DNA of 64,000 nt from Casuarina equisetifolia (Eukaryota > Streptophyta > Magnoliopsida > Fagales > Casuarinaceae). The notes beneath the pieces were generated by a model. It did not search any database and was not told where the DNA came from. It saw only the letters and a list, made by a program, of their open reading frames with translations. Shown one piece after another: positions 11,201-21,480 of this stretch. Both the position numbers and the translations under genes were made by a program. Numbering within the stretch: position 1 is the stretch's first letter; each line of letters opens with the position of its first letter. The stretch is taken from positions 26,991,745-27,055,744 of the forward strand of contig CM052357.1 in NCBI GenBank assembly GCA_028551475.1. The letters are read 5' to 3'.

Positions 11201-11304
11201 TATTGGTAATGTGGAGTTTTCTTTTAAGGTGGTCCAAGAAAGGTGCAGCGGGGACGGAGGCAGGACAAGGATTTGTTCGACTCCTGGATAGATGGCTATA
11301 CAGG
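8240..11304 (+). pseudogene. Cryptochrome DASH / photolyase-like pseudogene (CRY3 type)
   Basis: Intact CRY-DASH proteins repair pyrimidine dimers in single-stranded DNA using FAD and a folate antenna, in plastids and mitochondria. Exon 1 (8240 to about 8660) has a transit-peptide-like N-terminus and then the photolyase signature IVWFRNDLRVLDNEALYKAW. Further exons are at about 8836-8981 (VDLKKNLQKRGL), 9099-9311 (LPDVYTQYRK), 9414-9510, 9595-9669 (GGGESAALCRVNEYFWKK), 10206-10322 (YSTKFSPWLAS) and about 11208-11304. Damage includes a frameshift near 8,479, another near 8,929, TAG at 9231-9233 where Trp is expected, TAA at 10245-10247, and lost or GC donors. The rest of the FAD-binding half is missing. 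Intron retention shows a genomic duplication, not a retrocopy. Confidence 0.88.
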
Positions 11305-11627
11305 GTATATTGTTGTCTTTTCATACATCTTATTTACTGCTTTCTTGTCATTTCAGTATTCACTTTTATAGGTGCATGGCGACATGGAAATGAAATGAGT
11401 CATTTTTTTTTTTTTTTGTATCTGCTGCTTTAGAAGTTGTCGTGCTTCATTTGGATCTGCTGATTGAAAGTAACTTTTTATGATGCTCCCATATCCATGT
11501 TAGAAAACCTTAGTCATTTTTTCTTCGCAGTCAAGATCCTATTCCTTTACTTGTTGTCTGAACAGGAAAATCTAATTTGTTGATTTTTTTTCTTTTATAT
11601 TTTTCAATGTTTTCTTTCTCTCTAATG
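11305..11627 (+). other. Gap between CRY-DASH and AspRS remnants
   Basis: This is T-rich sequence including a T-run near 11,404. I see no photolyase exon continuing from the upstream remnant and no other gene. The loss of the CRY-DASH 3' half therefore occurred at or before this point. Confidence 0.5.
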
Positions 11628-11727
11628 TTTCCCGCCGTATAAAACAGGGTGACCATGCGCCCTGTAAAGCCCAAACGTAGTTAAACATTAAGTATTAATT
11701 TTCTGAACCCACGTTAAATTTCCCGCC
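11628..11727 (+). promoter_or_regulatory. AspRS promoter: TATA box between two E2F motifs
   Basis: TTTCCCGCC occurs at 11628-11636 and again at 11719-11727. Each matches the E2F consensus TTTSSCGC on the same strand. A TATAAAA box lies at 11638-11644, right after the first site and about 180 bases before the AspRS ATG. E2F factors control S-phase and growth genes in plants. Regulation of this locus by E2F is inference from the motifs. Confidence 0.55.
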
Positions 11728-12373
11728 TCATTGTTTCCTCTGTTCTCCCTTTCTACCTTACAAAACAAGTCATTGAAGGAAATACTGAAAAGACATTTTC
11801 GAGGAACCAACCTTGAGAAAATGTCAAAACTCTCTTCCGGCTCCGCGGCCGAACTGCCGCCGGCGAATCGAAGCGAGCTTGCCGATGAAGAAGAATCGTC
11901 CAAGTCTCTCAGCAAAGCGGCCAAGAAGAAAGCCGCCCGGGCGAAGAAGCAGGAGGCTCCGCTTGCCTCCGCCGTGCAGTCTCTCGTAATAGAGCAGGAC
12001 CCGCTCGGACCTCGGGTACCCGATCCACTGGCCTGAAGTTTACAATGGCCTCGTCTGGACGGAGCTAGGAAATCTGACCTCAGGGCTTCAGAATCAACAC
12101 GCGCTGTTGCGCGGTCGTTTGCAGACGATCCGCGCAATCGGGAACAAGATGATCTTCCTGGTCCTCAGAAGGGGGGGCCTAAGCGTGCAATGTGTCCTGA
12201 GGGTTGAGCCATGTGTTGTGAGCCGCCAGATGGCGAAATATGCTTCCCGGTTAACGCGGGAGTCGATCGTCGACGTTGTAGGCGCCATCTCCGTTCCCAG
12301 TGGTCCCGTAACGGGTGTCACTCAGCAGGTTAGTTGTCTAAATGTTGTGATATATGTTCCTCTACTGTAAAAG

Positions 12374-12533
12374 AATGTTGAGGGTAATGTTATGCCTCTA
12401 GTGAGTGAGCGTATTCCAACATCAAGCCATCCACGGGAAGGTGAAAATTACGCAATGTTGAGAGTAATCTTATGCCTCTAGTGAGTGAGCGTATTCCAAG
12501 ATCAAGCCATCCACGGGAAGGTGAAAATTATGC
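12374..12533 (+). repeat. 80-bp tandem duplication in AspRS intron 1
   Basis: Two adjacent 80-base units (12374-12453 and 12454-12533), each containing cctctagtgagtgagcgtat and ccatccacgggaaggtgaaa, differ at only a few positions. Their similarity suggests a recent slip or unequal exchange within the intron. No coding or RNA function is seen. Confidence 0.85.
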
Positions 12534-15500
12534 AATACGAGGATGCGCTGATTAAGAATATATAAAAGAAATTAATTAAAACAGTTCTGCAGACTCTGCA
12601 GTAATGGCAATTCAATTCTTGGAGACCTCAGTCCTAGGGATTTGTTGGCGTGTAGAAGTTGATGGCACAAGGGGAGGTGGACCACTGAACATTACCAGTT
12701 CACGTAGCTGGAGGAGTTATTAATTCTAATTTTGGAAGACCTCAAAATTTATGATATTAGAAACCAAAAGATTCTTGCCAAAGAACAGCACCAGACTCCA
12801 GTATTTTTTTCGAAGACCAAATTGATGGCTACAGTTTTCATGCTATAACAACTGTTGAACGTACTGCCTGTGTCATGTTCAATATCCTATTTTTCTATTT
12901 CCCCCTCAGTTTCGGGTCTCTACGGTTTCCAAGTTGTTTCATGAAGTTGGGAGTTTTACTAAGTGTTTACGAGGGTTCTTTTTTTTTTTTTTTTTAATGC
13001 ATGATATTGTTTATATTTGTGAAGGTTGAAGTTCAAGTACAAAAATTATATTGTGTCAGCAAAGCCATGCCAACTTTGCCCATCACTATTGAGGATGCTG
13101 CTCGTAGTGAAGCTGATATTGGAAAAGCTTTTCAGGTAAATCCAATGAGGATCCCGTACTCTCGCTCTAATCACTTCAACTAGTTCACGATCTGTTTGTA
13201 CATTTCCATGTATGTAACTGTCGGATCATATGATTGGTGCAGGTTGGAGAACAGCTTGTTCGAGTTAACCAGGCTACTCGTCTAGACTACAGAGTTCTTG
13301 ATTTGCGAGCACCTGCTCATAATGCAATTTTCCAAATTCAATTTCGTGTTGGACAAGTAAGTACTTACCTTTTTGAATAAAGTTTTTTATTTTTCACCAT
13401 CAATAATTTATGCATCGTTGTCAACATTTGTAAAATGAACATGCTTGGGCTTAATTGGTAAAATTATCATGCAGATATTTAGAGAATGGTTGTCAAAAGA
13501 GAAATTTGTTGAAATCCACACTCCCAGACTAATTGCTGGCGTCAGTGAGGGTGGTGCTGCTGTCTTTAAGCTGGACTACAGAGGACAGCCTGCATGCTTG
13601 GCTCAGTCAGCTCAACTGCACAAGCGGATGGCAATAAATGGTGATTTGGTACGCGTTTTTGAGGTTGGGCCTTTCTTCAGAGCAGAGGGCTCCTTTACAC
13701 ACAGACATTTGTGTGAATTTATAGGCCTACACGCCGAAATGGAAATTGACAGGAGCTACTTCGAGGTATAATCACATTTTTGAGGTTGGCTTTTAACCCG
13801 CATCCATATTTAGTGATGATCTTTAATTTTCCATGGCATTGTGATTGTTTGTCCAGGTTATAGGGGTTGTGGAACGTTTATTTGACCACTTGTTTGATAC
13901 TTTGAACGACACTTACAGTGCTCAACTTGAACTTGTGGCTAGGCAATATCCGTTTCAGCCTTTGAAGGTGATTCTTCATTATTCAAGAAGCTCATGAAAA
14001 TAGTATAAATATTTGGGAACATTGGACAATTTGCTCCATTTGGTCCCTCTCAGCTCTAATCTTTATCTTTAATCTTGTTGTTCATGTTTACTTGTGCAGT
14101 ACACGAAACCAATCCTAAGGCTCACATTTGAAGAAGGAGTGCAATTGCTTAAGGTAATGGGACGATGCCTCTATGCTGTTGTGGTCACCTCTGAATATTT
14201 AGAAAAGGAATGGGATGATGAAGGCAGGCATCAATGGGTTTTGATGTGCATGCGCTTGAGTGGTCGGACACATGATGTCAAGGGTTTTAGAGAGAAGGGG
14301 AATTGCCACCTGCATTTGTTATTGTTCTTGATGGTTTGGATAGTGTGATTCCAAAAGTTATACCTTGATTCTCCTGTGCTTGTTGAATTCTTGTTTACAT
14401 GACTTTATCCCACGCCATATCTTATTACACAATAAATAATTTCTCATACAACACAGAAATGAATATCTCCAGGCCCTTAATAGGACTGGTAGGGTCTCTT
14501 GTATTAAAACCCTAAACCATGTTTTTCGAACAAAAGAAGGGTGAAAAAGAACTGCCTTTCCACCCCAAAACTGCACTATGATCACTTGAAGAATAGCGAA
14601 TGGAGGACTTCTTCATGGCCTATATTTAGTTTCTTCCTTTTCCATATTTTTTTTGTATGCTTTTATTCTTTCATTTCTTTTTGGCTTTAAATATTATCCT
14701 GTTATTGAATTCTCATGTTTGTGCTTGGCAAGATTAGTTAGGGGTTTGCCATTAAGTTACTTTTGTCTTGAATTTATTATATTTTTCTTTTATAATAAAT
14801 GAAAAAAAAGGCAAGCCTAAAGTTTGACTTATTTATACAGGATGCTGGTGTAGAAGTTGATCCCCTTGGAGACCTAAATACAGAAGCAGAAAGAAAGTTG
14901 GGACAGCTTGTTTTAAAGAAGTAATTTGCTCTCTTGATCTTCTGGCCTGCCCGCTATTTTTGTTTTTCTTTTCTTTCATTCTCATGTAAAGTCCATTATT
15001 TATGATTTGAGTCACATGGCTAAGGCAGATTTCGTTTCTGATTGTAGGTATGACACTGAGTTCTACATTCTTCATCGATATCCTTTGGCTGTTAGGCCAT
15101 TCTATACAATGCCTTGCGATGATGATCAAGCTTATAGTAACTCATTTGATGTCTTCATTCGTGGTAAATTACCAACTTCTGCCAATAATCGTGTTGTTGC
15201 ATGTACATCTTCATTCTTTAGCTGCCTTAGTTTTAGTCTTATAGCCTATTAATGACACAACTACATATTATTTTATTTGTGTGGCCGTGATGTTGATAAT
15301 GGATACAAATAGGATCTAGATGTGAGACATGACAATTCTTATAAAGCAGATGTCTCACAGAAGGTTGTGCTTATGTTTCACTCTATAGGTGTCAATCACG
15401 GGCTCAGATTCTGTATAAATGTCTCTTGGAGTTTTCATAACCTCTCATCTCTTTGTTGTCTTCGTGCAGTATGTGTTTGTCAGTTCTCACTGTGGTGGAC

Positions 15501-16401
15501 GATAATATTTTTGGATGCCTATTCAATAATATGCATCTACTATATGTTGTGATGTATGGCCCTTAGGTATCTGTGTTGAAACGGGTGTGGGCATAAAATC
15601 TGACTTAGAGACCCTTCTGCAATTACATTTACAGCTTGCTCCCATCAAGGGGGAGCGTGGGATTAGGGGGCGGTCTGTTGCTACTTTTCATTTAAATTGA
15701 TTGCCTGTTTTGAAGTTTAATATGTTTGTCAGTCCCTGTTTCCTGCATTATCATGTGCCACCAGTATTGGGAGATAGAATCTGTTGCATTTTGTTGCAAA
15801 ATGATGGTCTGTTCTCAAGGTCAATCTGTGTTTATGCCCTTAATGCTTGTGGATGTTCTGTTTGGAAAATTGTACAATGTGCATCTGTGTTTTTTTTTTT
15901 TTTGAAATACCCTGCATCTTGTTCTCTATCTATTGTTCTTAGTATATTTCTCTTCCTTCTTCCCTAGGCGAGGAGATAATTTCTGGAGGTCAGCGTATAC
16001 ATGACCCAGACTCCTTGGCTGCAAGTGCACAGGCACGTGGAATTGATGTAAACACACTATCAACATTTATTGATTCTTTCAGGTAATTTTCTGTTACTTG
16101 TTGTACTTTGATTTGGCATAGTTGTTGTTTTAGTTTGCCCATTTCCATTTTAGTTGTGCCCAATCAAACCAGCCTTCTTTCCATTGCTTATGCCATTCTC
16201 CCTAGGCAAGTGTTTACAAAATCAGTTTAGTGTCATAGATTCCTGTTAAATCGGTGAGTTTTGGATATATCGAGAAGTAAATTTGTTCAAGTATAAGCGT
16301 CTATTTTATGTTTTGTTGATGATATACTGGAAGATGTGGTGTAAGAAAAAAGAACCCTGAAGATTAATCATCTTTAGTAGAATTGCGAAGTTGAACCAAA
16401 T

Positions 16402-16521
16402 TAACTTTTGTGCAAATGCTCTGAGCGGAATGGATCTAGATGGATTTTTGTGCATATGCTCCGAGTGGAATGGATTTAGATCAACTTTTGTGCAAATACT
16501 CTGAGTGGAATGTATCTAGAT
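16402..16521 (+). repeat. Three 40-bp tandem repeats in AspRS intron 9
   Basis: Three units of 40 bases, each with tttgtgcaaatgctctgag followed by ggaatggatctagat or close variants, start near 16,402, 16,442 and 16,482. They lie within the intron between exons 9 and 10 and have no recognised function. Confidence 0.8.
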
Positions 16522-17456
16522 CTCTTACTTGTTACATTATTCATCTTGTAATTGTCGAACTTTCTCATTGTCCTTCTTGGAACCTTATCCATATCCTATA
16601 TGGTTCCTGGATCTGGTTCTGCTATGACATTACATTTAATGCATCACAGCCATGTTTAGTGAACAATTAACTCACATCTTTGAGGCTGTTCATCCATGTA
16701 CGTTTGGCTTTATTCAACCAAGGTAAACTAGATTATTCAATCAGACGAGAAGAGATAAAAATCTTAAGCTGCCAATTATCACTTGAACTATGCAGTTGTT
16801 AGGGTGCAGAGTGTAAAAGGTATTTCCCTGGAAAAAGGCTGTGCCCTGAAATGTTTGCTTCATGTGTATTATTAATTCATAATCTTTTTCTTCATAGGTG
16901 TGCAGAGGGAATTTCTGCCTAATATTTTGGAAAGAAAAAGTTCATCTGCTCGTACCTGAAACATCTATTGTCGGTCATTGCAGATACGGTGCACCGCCAC
17001 GAGGTGGGTTTGGAGCAGGGCTGGAGCGTGTGGTAATGCTTTTCTGCGGTTTGAAAAACATCCGGTTGGCATCTCTTTTCCCGCGTGACCCAAAGAGGCT
17101 TGCTCCGTGATGTGGTGTCTTCAAGCAGCGGCTGGCAGTGAGATCTTTCTAACAATATTTTGCATCTTTTGTATAGTGGAGTAAATACAGTGCATCTTTG
17201 AAAACCAATTTTTAGTACATCTCTACTGCTCTAAACACATTTTTTCTCCTTGTAACATCTCTGGTTCAAGAAACTGAGTGATTTACATTTCTATTGATTT
17301 TGAATATTCAAATCCGGGAAACAACGTGGACTTTTGTCGTCCCAGTCTCCCAAACGCCTGTCCGAGCTTCAATTTGCTGCTATGTTCATTTTTACTGTTA
17401 TTTCATCTTGTCAATGCTCACAGTTTTCCCATCTATCTTTACATGCACATGTACAG

Positions 17457-17710
17457 GAACGCTTGAGGCACGGGATAATAAATGGATACAAGTGATATTC
17501 GAGGCGCCTAAACTGAAGATGGGAAGATTGGATTTCAGATACGGTGGTCAGAGCGAAGTTAAACTCCAAATCACATACGTTGATGACAAGATAAGGTTGG
17601 GGAAGGGCTCTAGAGCCTTAGAGGAGGCTGTGGAGAAGACTCAATTAAACCTTTTATCATCTGGGGAAACATTTACTCCCCTTCCCTACCTATTTTGTAA
17701 TAATCAATAG
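17457..17710 (+). pseudogene. Fibrillin (plastid lipid-associated protein) C-terminal fragment
   Basis: Following an acceptor-like TGTACAG at about 17,456, the frame reads WIQVIFEAPKLKMGRLDFRY and then ITYVDDKIRLGKGSR, which matches the C-terminal half of the PAP/fibrillin domain. Fibrillins are plastid proteins of plastoglobules and thylakoids that bind lipids. The usual ending after GSRGSLFV is replaced by an unrelated ALEEAVEKTQ stretch up to TAA at 17710. Only this exon is found, 350 bases after the AspRS stop on the same strand, so it is a gene fragment. A transcript joined to AspRS is possible but unproven. Confidence 0.72.
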
Positions 17711-17819
17711 TTCTGCACTATGAGCAATCTTCTTTGCCAGACCTGTTATAACAATACTGTTCATATACTTGAGATGTGTCCCTAAACAATGGCAGCCAAA
17801 CAAAAATAAAAACCAAAGC

Positions 17820-17950
17820 CAGAACCTTAGAGGATGCTTTGGAGAAACAGATTGCAATTGTTAAGACAGTTCCTTCAAAAGCACAGGCTTCCAGTACAGA
17901 GATGGGGGCGAGCTGGCGAGGCCCAGCTTTAGGTATACGGTATGCGGGTT
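17820..17950 (+). other. Partial repeat of the ALEEA segment after fibrillin
   Basis: The string agaaccttagaggatgcttt, continuing ggagaaacagattg, resembles 17612-17645 downstream of the fibrillin exon. It opens a frame reading RTLEDALEKQIAIVKTVPSK and ending in TAG at about 17,949. This could be an exon duplicate or the end of another fibrillin-locus gene. No family is recognised. Confidence 0.3.
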
Positions 17951-19441
17951 AGTTGCTATTCTATGTTTGGTATGCAAAATTGCTACTAAATATAATCCTC
18001 CTTGTGACCCGAGGAGATCTCGTTAGTTGAGAATCCTCTTGGCCTATTTGCAACGATCATCCTAGGGACCGAGCCCTGGAGAAAGGAGTAGCGGAAGAAA
18101 AAGAAATTTTGCTTCATTTTTGAAAACTTTTATTCTAAGTGTGACCAGCGGGCTTTTGATGTTTTTTACGATTGCTAGAAAAGCGACGTAAGTTTTTTTT
18201 TTTTCCCCTTAATTTCTAACCATAAATAGATATATGTTAACTTGTGTGTGGTCTAAAGGATCCAAAGCATGACTAATGACTAGGCAACAACTGGTGTCAT
18301 TTCATTCTTGAAGGAATTTGGGGGGCCGTGATAAGTTAAAATAAGCATGAGGCCAAACAACACACGGCACCACGATTTTGGATCATCAATCTTGGAAGGT
18401 TGTTTCGACTATGTTAGAGGTTACCAAGTATGAGACGATATTCAAGAGGGAAAGAAAATTTGCCTTCAAGTTTGTATGATGACCCAAGAAAATAGTGGTC
18501 TATCAGATCCTGAACGGTGAACCTCCCTGTATCTGCAGCTAGCTGCAGCTCTTTTCCCCTGCTCGTGGTTACTTGGGACGAGATATGTACAGAAGTGGCT
18601 CGTGCATTGACATGTTAACGTATGTCTTTTCGGTGAAACCTGCTAGTCTTTTTTCTTGCCAATGTCTATGACTTTGTGTCGTCGTTAGCCTGAAGTAGGT
18701 AGGAATTATGGAAGTTCTTACTACATTTCCTTTCAAACTGAGTTCGACGTTCTCCTTCGGCAAAGGGCATGACGTCAGGAGGTTGGATTTCAACCCGAGA
18801 AGGTTAATTTATAAAGGGAATAACTAAGCTCTTTGTAAGTTTTTGAAAAAATTTCACTCTTAATCCCATGTAAAACAAATGCTATCAGCCTCCTCGTGGT
18901 AATTGGGTTGGGCCTTCCAAGAATGCCGTCATTTATAACATTACCTTCTTACCCACGATGCCCACGGGATCAGCGAAAATTATGGGGTTATAGATGCACA
19001 GGTCTAGCCGAAACACTTCTCCGTTGGAGAGGATGCCGTTGGGAGGTTCCTTGAAGGCATCTCTGATTGTACAGTTTCGTCAATATGTCTTTGTAATGAT
19101 TCGTACCAATAATATGGGAAAATTCCTTTTGCCATTAATATTCTCTTCCCGACAAGTATGAGTATCAAACACCTATGCTCTCCCTATCGACAGAATCCCT
19201 TACTGCTTGATCTTCATTCAGTAAGTGCCATGCAGAGAGAGGAATTATAGAAACAATAAACGAAGAAGATGAAAACATACACCAGAGCTGGGCAAAACAA
19301 TATTAATTGGATTGGAATGCTCTTTCCTTCTCTTTTACCTTTCCATTTATACATAAATAGACAGCAAAGGGGAAAATAATCATTAATAATAATTGTGTAA
19401 TCTCAGCTACAATTTAAGCCATTTTGGACCTTACATAACAT
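17951..19441. other. Gene-free stretch, nothing recognised
   Basis: A minus-strand frame at 18569-18793 reads 74 residues beginning MKSNLLTSCPLPKEN, for which I recognise no domain. The rest has stops in all frames and no LTR ends or repeats that I can identify. Confidence 0.3.
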
Positions 19442-20006
19442 TTAATAACCAAAACCGTAATCATCATTGTCACTACGGAAAGATTCAACCAATTGGTTAT
19501 TATCATCGTTTTCATCACCTTGAGTAACAATTTTTTAGGATTCCTCCTCCTTTGTCCATAGCAAATCTTCATCCTCATCATCGCTAAGCTCACTAACACT
19601 GTCGTCATCATCAACATTGCTCATATCATCTGCATCACTTTCACCATCCCCATCAAGATCTGAACCCAATATAGTTTCCACATCACTATCATCATCATCA
19701 TCCTTATCCTCATCCTCATCTTTCTTCTCACTCTTAGCATCATCAAGATCAAAGTCATCATCAATTGGCCTTTGGCGACCAATTTCATAAACCCTAGTAG
19801 ACGAGAATCATTTCTTTGTCATCCATGTAAACAAACCAACAAACCAACAAAGGAGCAAAAAAGGGGTGCTTGACCCCTTGTGTGTTCACTACTAATGTTA
19901 CATCCTCAAGATTTCTCCTAAGGATTGCATAAATTACATCCCCACGTGAATTGAATGCTATCACTATTTGATCCAATGAAGGTACACTTTGGAGAAGCCT
20001 AAACTT
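19442..20006 (-). pseudogene. DCAF1 C-terminal fragment
   Basis: On the minus strand, 20006 downward reads KFRLLQSVPSLDQIVIAFNS and then GDVIYAILRRNLEDVTLVVN, the end of the WD40-like region of DDB1-CUL4-associated factor 1. It continues with VYEIGRQRPIDDD and a long Asp/Glu-rich tail to FGY and a stop at 19442-19444. DCAF1 is the substrate receptor of a nuclear CUL4-DDB1 ubiquitin ligase. Around 19,800-19,860 the AFRTVDA-type segment and its neighbours are absent and the frame shifts at a short caaaccaac direct repeat. A second frameshift and stop occur near 19,535. Only the C-terminal end survives, so it is a dead fragment. Confidence 0.85.
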
Positions 20007-20399
20007 CTAGAGATCCTAAAGCTTTGAGTTTATAATTACTCTTCAAAATGTGAATAATAAAATGAATCATAACAAAGAACAAGTAAGGGGTTAGGAACTA
20101 TGAGCTAGTAAGGAGAAGTTTAAAAATACAAATTGGCATGCAGAGAGCAATGAAGTAAATGTCAATTTTCAACAATAGCAAATTCTTTTTAAAGATGATA
20201 AATTTTTCAAAAGGGCTTTGGAAAAATAGGAACTTCGAGACATGTTATGAAAAGATAAATAAGTTGATTGGATTATCAACTTCAAGACATTACCAAAACT
20301 ATCAAAATACTTCAAATAACTCAAAAAAACTAGATGAAAACTTGTTTATTGAAGAACAAGTAAAACCATTATAAGATGGGAGAAGTGATTCCCATGATA
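20007..20399. other. Short gene-free stretch
   Basis: AT-rich sequence with a 71-residue plus-strand frame at 20159-20374 rich in Asn and Lys, which looks like chance. I see no upstream DCAF1 exon here on either strand. Confidence 0.35.
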
Positions 20400-20549
20400 A
20401 TTTGGATCTACAACACTTGTGTCCTATATGGTAAAGCTTTACAAATAAAATACAACATCAAATTTGTTCCTTCATAGGTGCTCTATTGTTATGCTGCTTA
20501 GTTGCTTTTGAGATTAACTTTGGTGTGTTGAAGAAGAGAAAGAGCATGA

Positions 20550-20646
20550 CTAGCTTGCTGTGAATAGCAAGCTAGTTGTGGACAATGTTGAGGATGTCAA
20601 ATGTGGTTGGTCTCACCTTATCTCCGAACCCCCCCTCCCCCCCCTC
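20550..20646 (-). repeat. LTR-side hairpin and G-run polypurine tract of copia scrap
   Basis: A perfect inverted repeat, ctagcttgct / agcaagctag with a 6-base loop, lies at 20550-20575. At about 20,629-20,645 a C-run on the plus strand gives a G-rich polypurine tract on the minus strand, placed just after the RNase H remnant at 20703. The order fits RNase H, polypurine tract, LTR, so 20400-20628 is probably part of the 3' LTR. Its outer end is not clear. Confidence 0.5.
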
Positions 20647-20702
20647 TCAGCTAATGATTAATATGGATTGACAATGTTTAGCTTGTAAAGGAGATGGTTA
20701 TG

Positions 20703-21236
20703 CTAATTGGCCCTAAATGCCTTTGTTAACATGTTTGTAGGTTGATCCTCGGTTCCTACATGATTTGTTTTGATTATTCCATGGTGAATCTTTTTCCAAA
20801 TAAAATGGTAGTTAGCTTCAATGTGTTTTGTGCGTTGGTTGACTGTAGGGTTTGCAACTAACTCCATGACAACCTTGTTGTTAAATAATAAAGTTACAAG
20901 ATGAGGTGTATCAAGTCCCATATCCGCCAATAGGCCAAGTAACCAAATGATTTCATAACAAGTCATCACCATGGCTTTATATTTGGCTTCAGTGGATGAT
21001 ATTAAAACAACTCCTTGTTTCTTGCTTTTCCATGAGATTAATGTATTTCCAAGCATAATACAAAATCTTGTGAGTGATTTTTTATCCGAGAAGTTAGGAT
21101 TGGGGGAAATGAAGCCAACCACAATGTCCTTACAGTTGACTAATTGATCAGTCAAATATCTAAGGGGCATTATAGAAGATGTGTTGGTGAAAGTTAACAA
21201 ATTCATCTTTCTTGTAGATTTTATAGTACTTGACAT
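20703..21236 (-). pseudogene. Copia RNase H fragment
   Basis: The 177-residue minus-strand frame contains the copia RNase H region: a SLTRFCIMLGNTLISWKSKK segment, then SSTEAKYKAMV, then NQRTKHIEANYHFIW and a DQPTNMLTKA end. The first catalytic Asp region is altered, and reverse transcriptase, integrase and gag are missing. It is an inactive 3' remnant of an element different from the one at 5090-6290. Confidence 0.85.
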
Positions 21237-21362
21237 GGAGGAAGAGTTTAAGGTACCACTTATCTTAGGTTGACATTTTTTAGTAACATGAAGAGTTCTA
21301 ATTGATGTACAACTAGGGAAGTTAATTTTAAGAATTCAAAATGATTATTGTCACTTCTAAAG

Positions 21363-21480
21363 ATTGGTTAAAGATGTGGAATTTAACTTTTCTGATGAAT
21401 GCTTATATGCCTTTAACACTTTAAAGGAAAAGTTAATATCAACACCAATTATGGCAGCACCAAAAGGTCTAGCATTCAAG
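21363..21480 (+). pseudogene. Short Athila-type gypsy pol fragment
   Basis: The stretch reads roughly LVKDVEFNFSDECLYAFNTL followed by KEKLISTPIMAAPKG. It is close to the same part of the larger Athila pol at about 39,460-39,560 in this window. It is the region joining reverse transcriptase to RNase H. Nothing else of this copy remains around it. Confidence 0.7.

Larger units (their letters stand above)
11821..17110 (+). pseudogene. Cytosolic aspartyl-tRNA synthetase paralogue, ten exons
   Basis: AspRS charges tRNA-Asp with aspartate in the cytosol. Exons are 11821-12328, 13025-13135, 13243-13356, 13475-13765, 13857-13967, 14100-14153, 14841-14920, 15048-15163, 15968-16082 and 16984-17110, all with GT donors and AG acceptors. 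They total 1627 bases, close to the family length of about 550 residues. A Lys/Ala-rich N-terminal extension is followed by the OB fold, a class II core with motif 2 (VFEVGPFFRAEG) and motif 3 ([14 protein letters not shown]), and the [12 protein letters not shown] end. Exon 1 has a one-base frameshift between 11992 and 12034; exons 2-10 stay in phase. Unusual residues are A for P in QSPQ, H for D in GLDxEM and R for H in PPHGG. It is probably a pseudogene, or a catalytically altered paralogue if the frameshift is an error. Confidence 0.88.

Noticed and set aside
12094-12321. Minus-strand frame opposite AspRS exon 1
   Set aside because: It is the complement of the OB-fold exon, and the same shadow appears opposite exon copy 1 at 768-1073.
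16898-17110. Alternative longer AspRS last exon starting at 16,898
   Set aside because: The acceptor at 16983 keeps phase with exon 9 (R-YGAPP) as in the family; the upstream part has no similarity.
19414-19617. Met-rich minus-strand frame
   Set aside because: It is an out-of-frame reading of the DCAF1 acidic tail.
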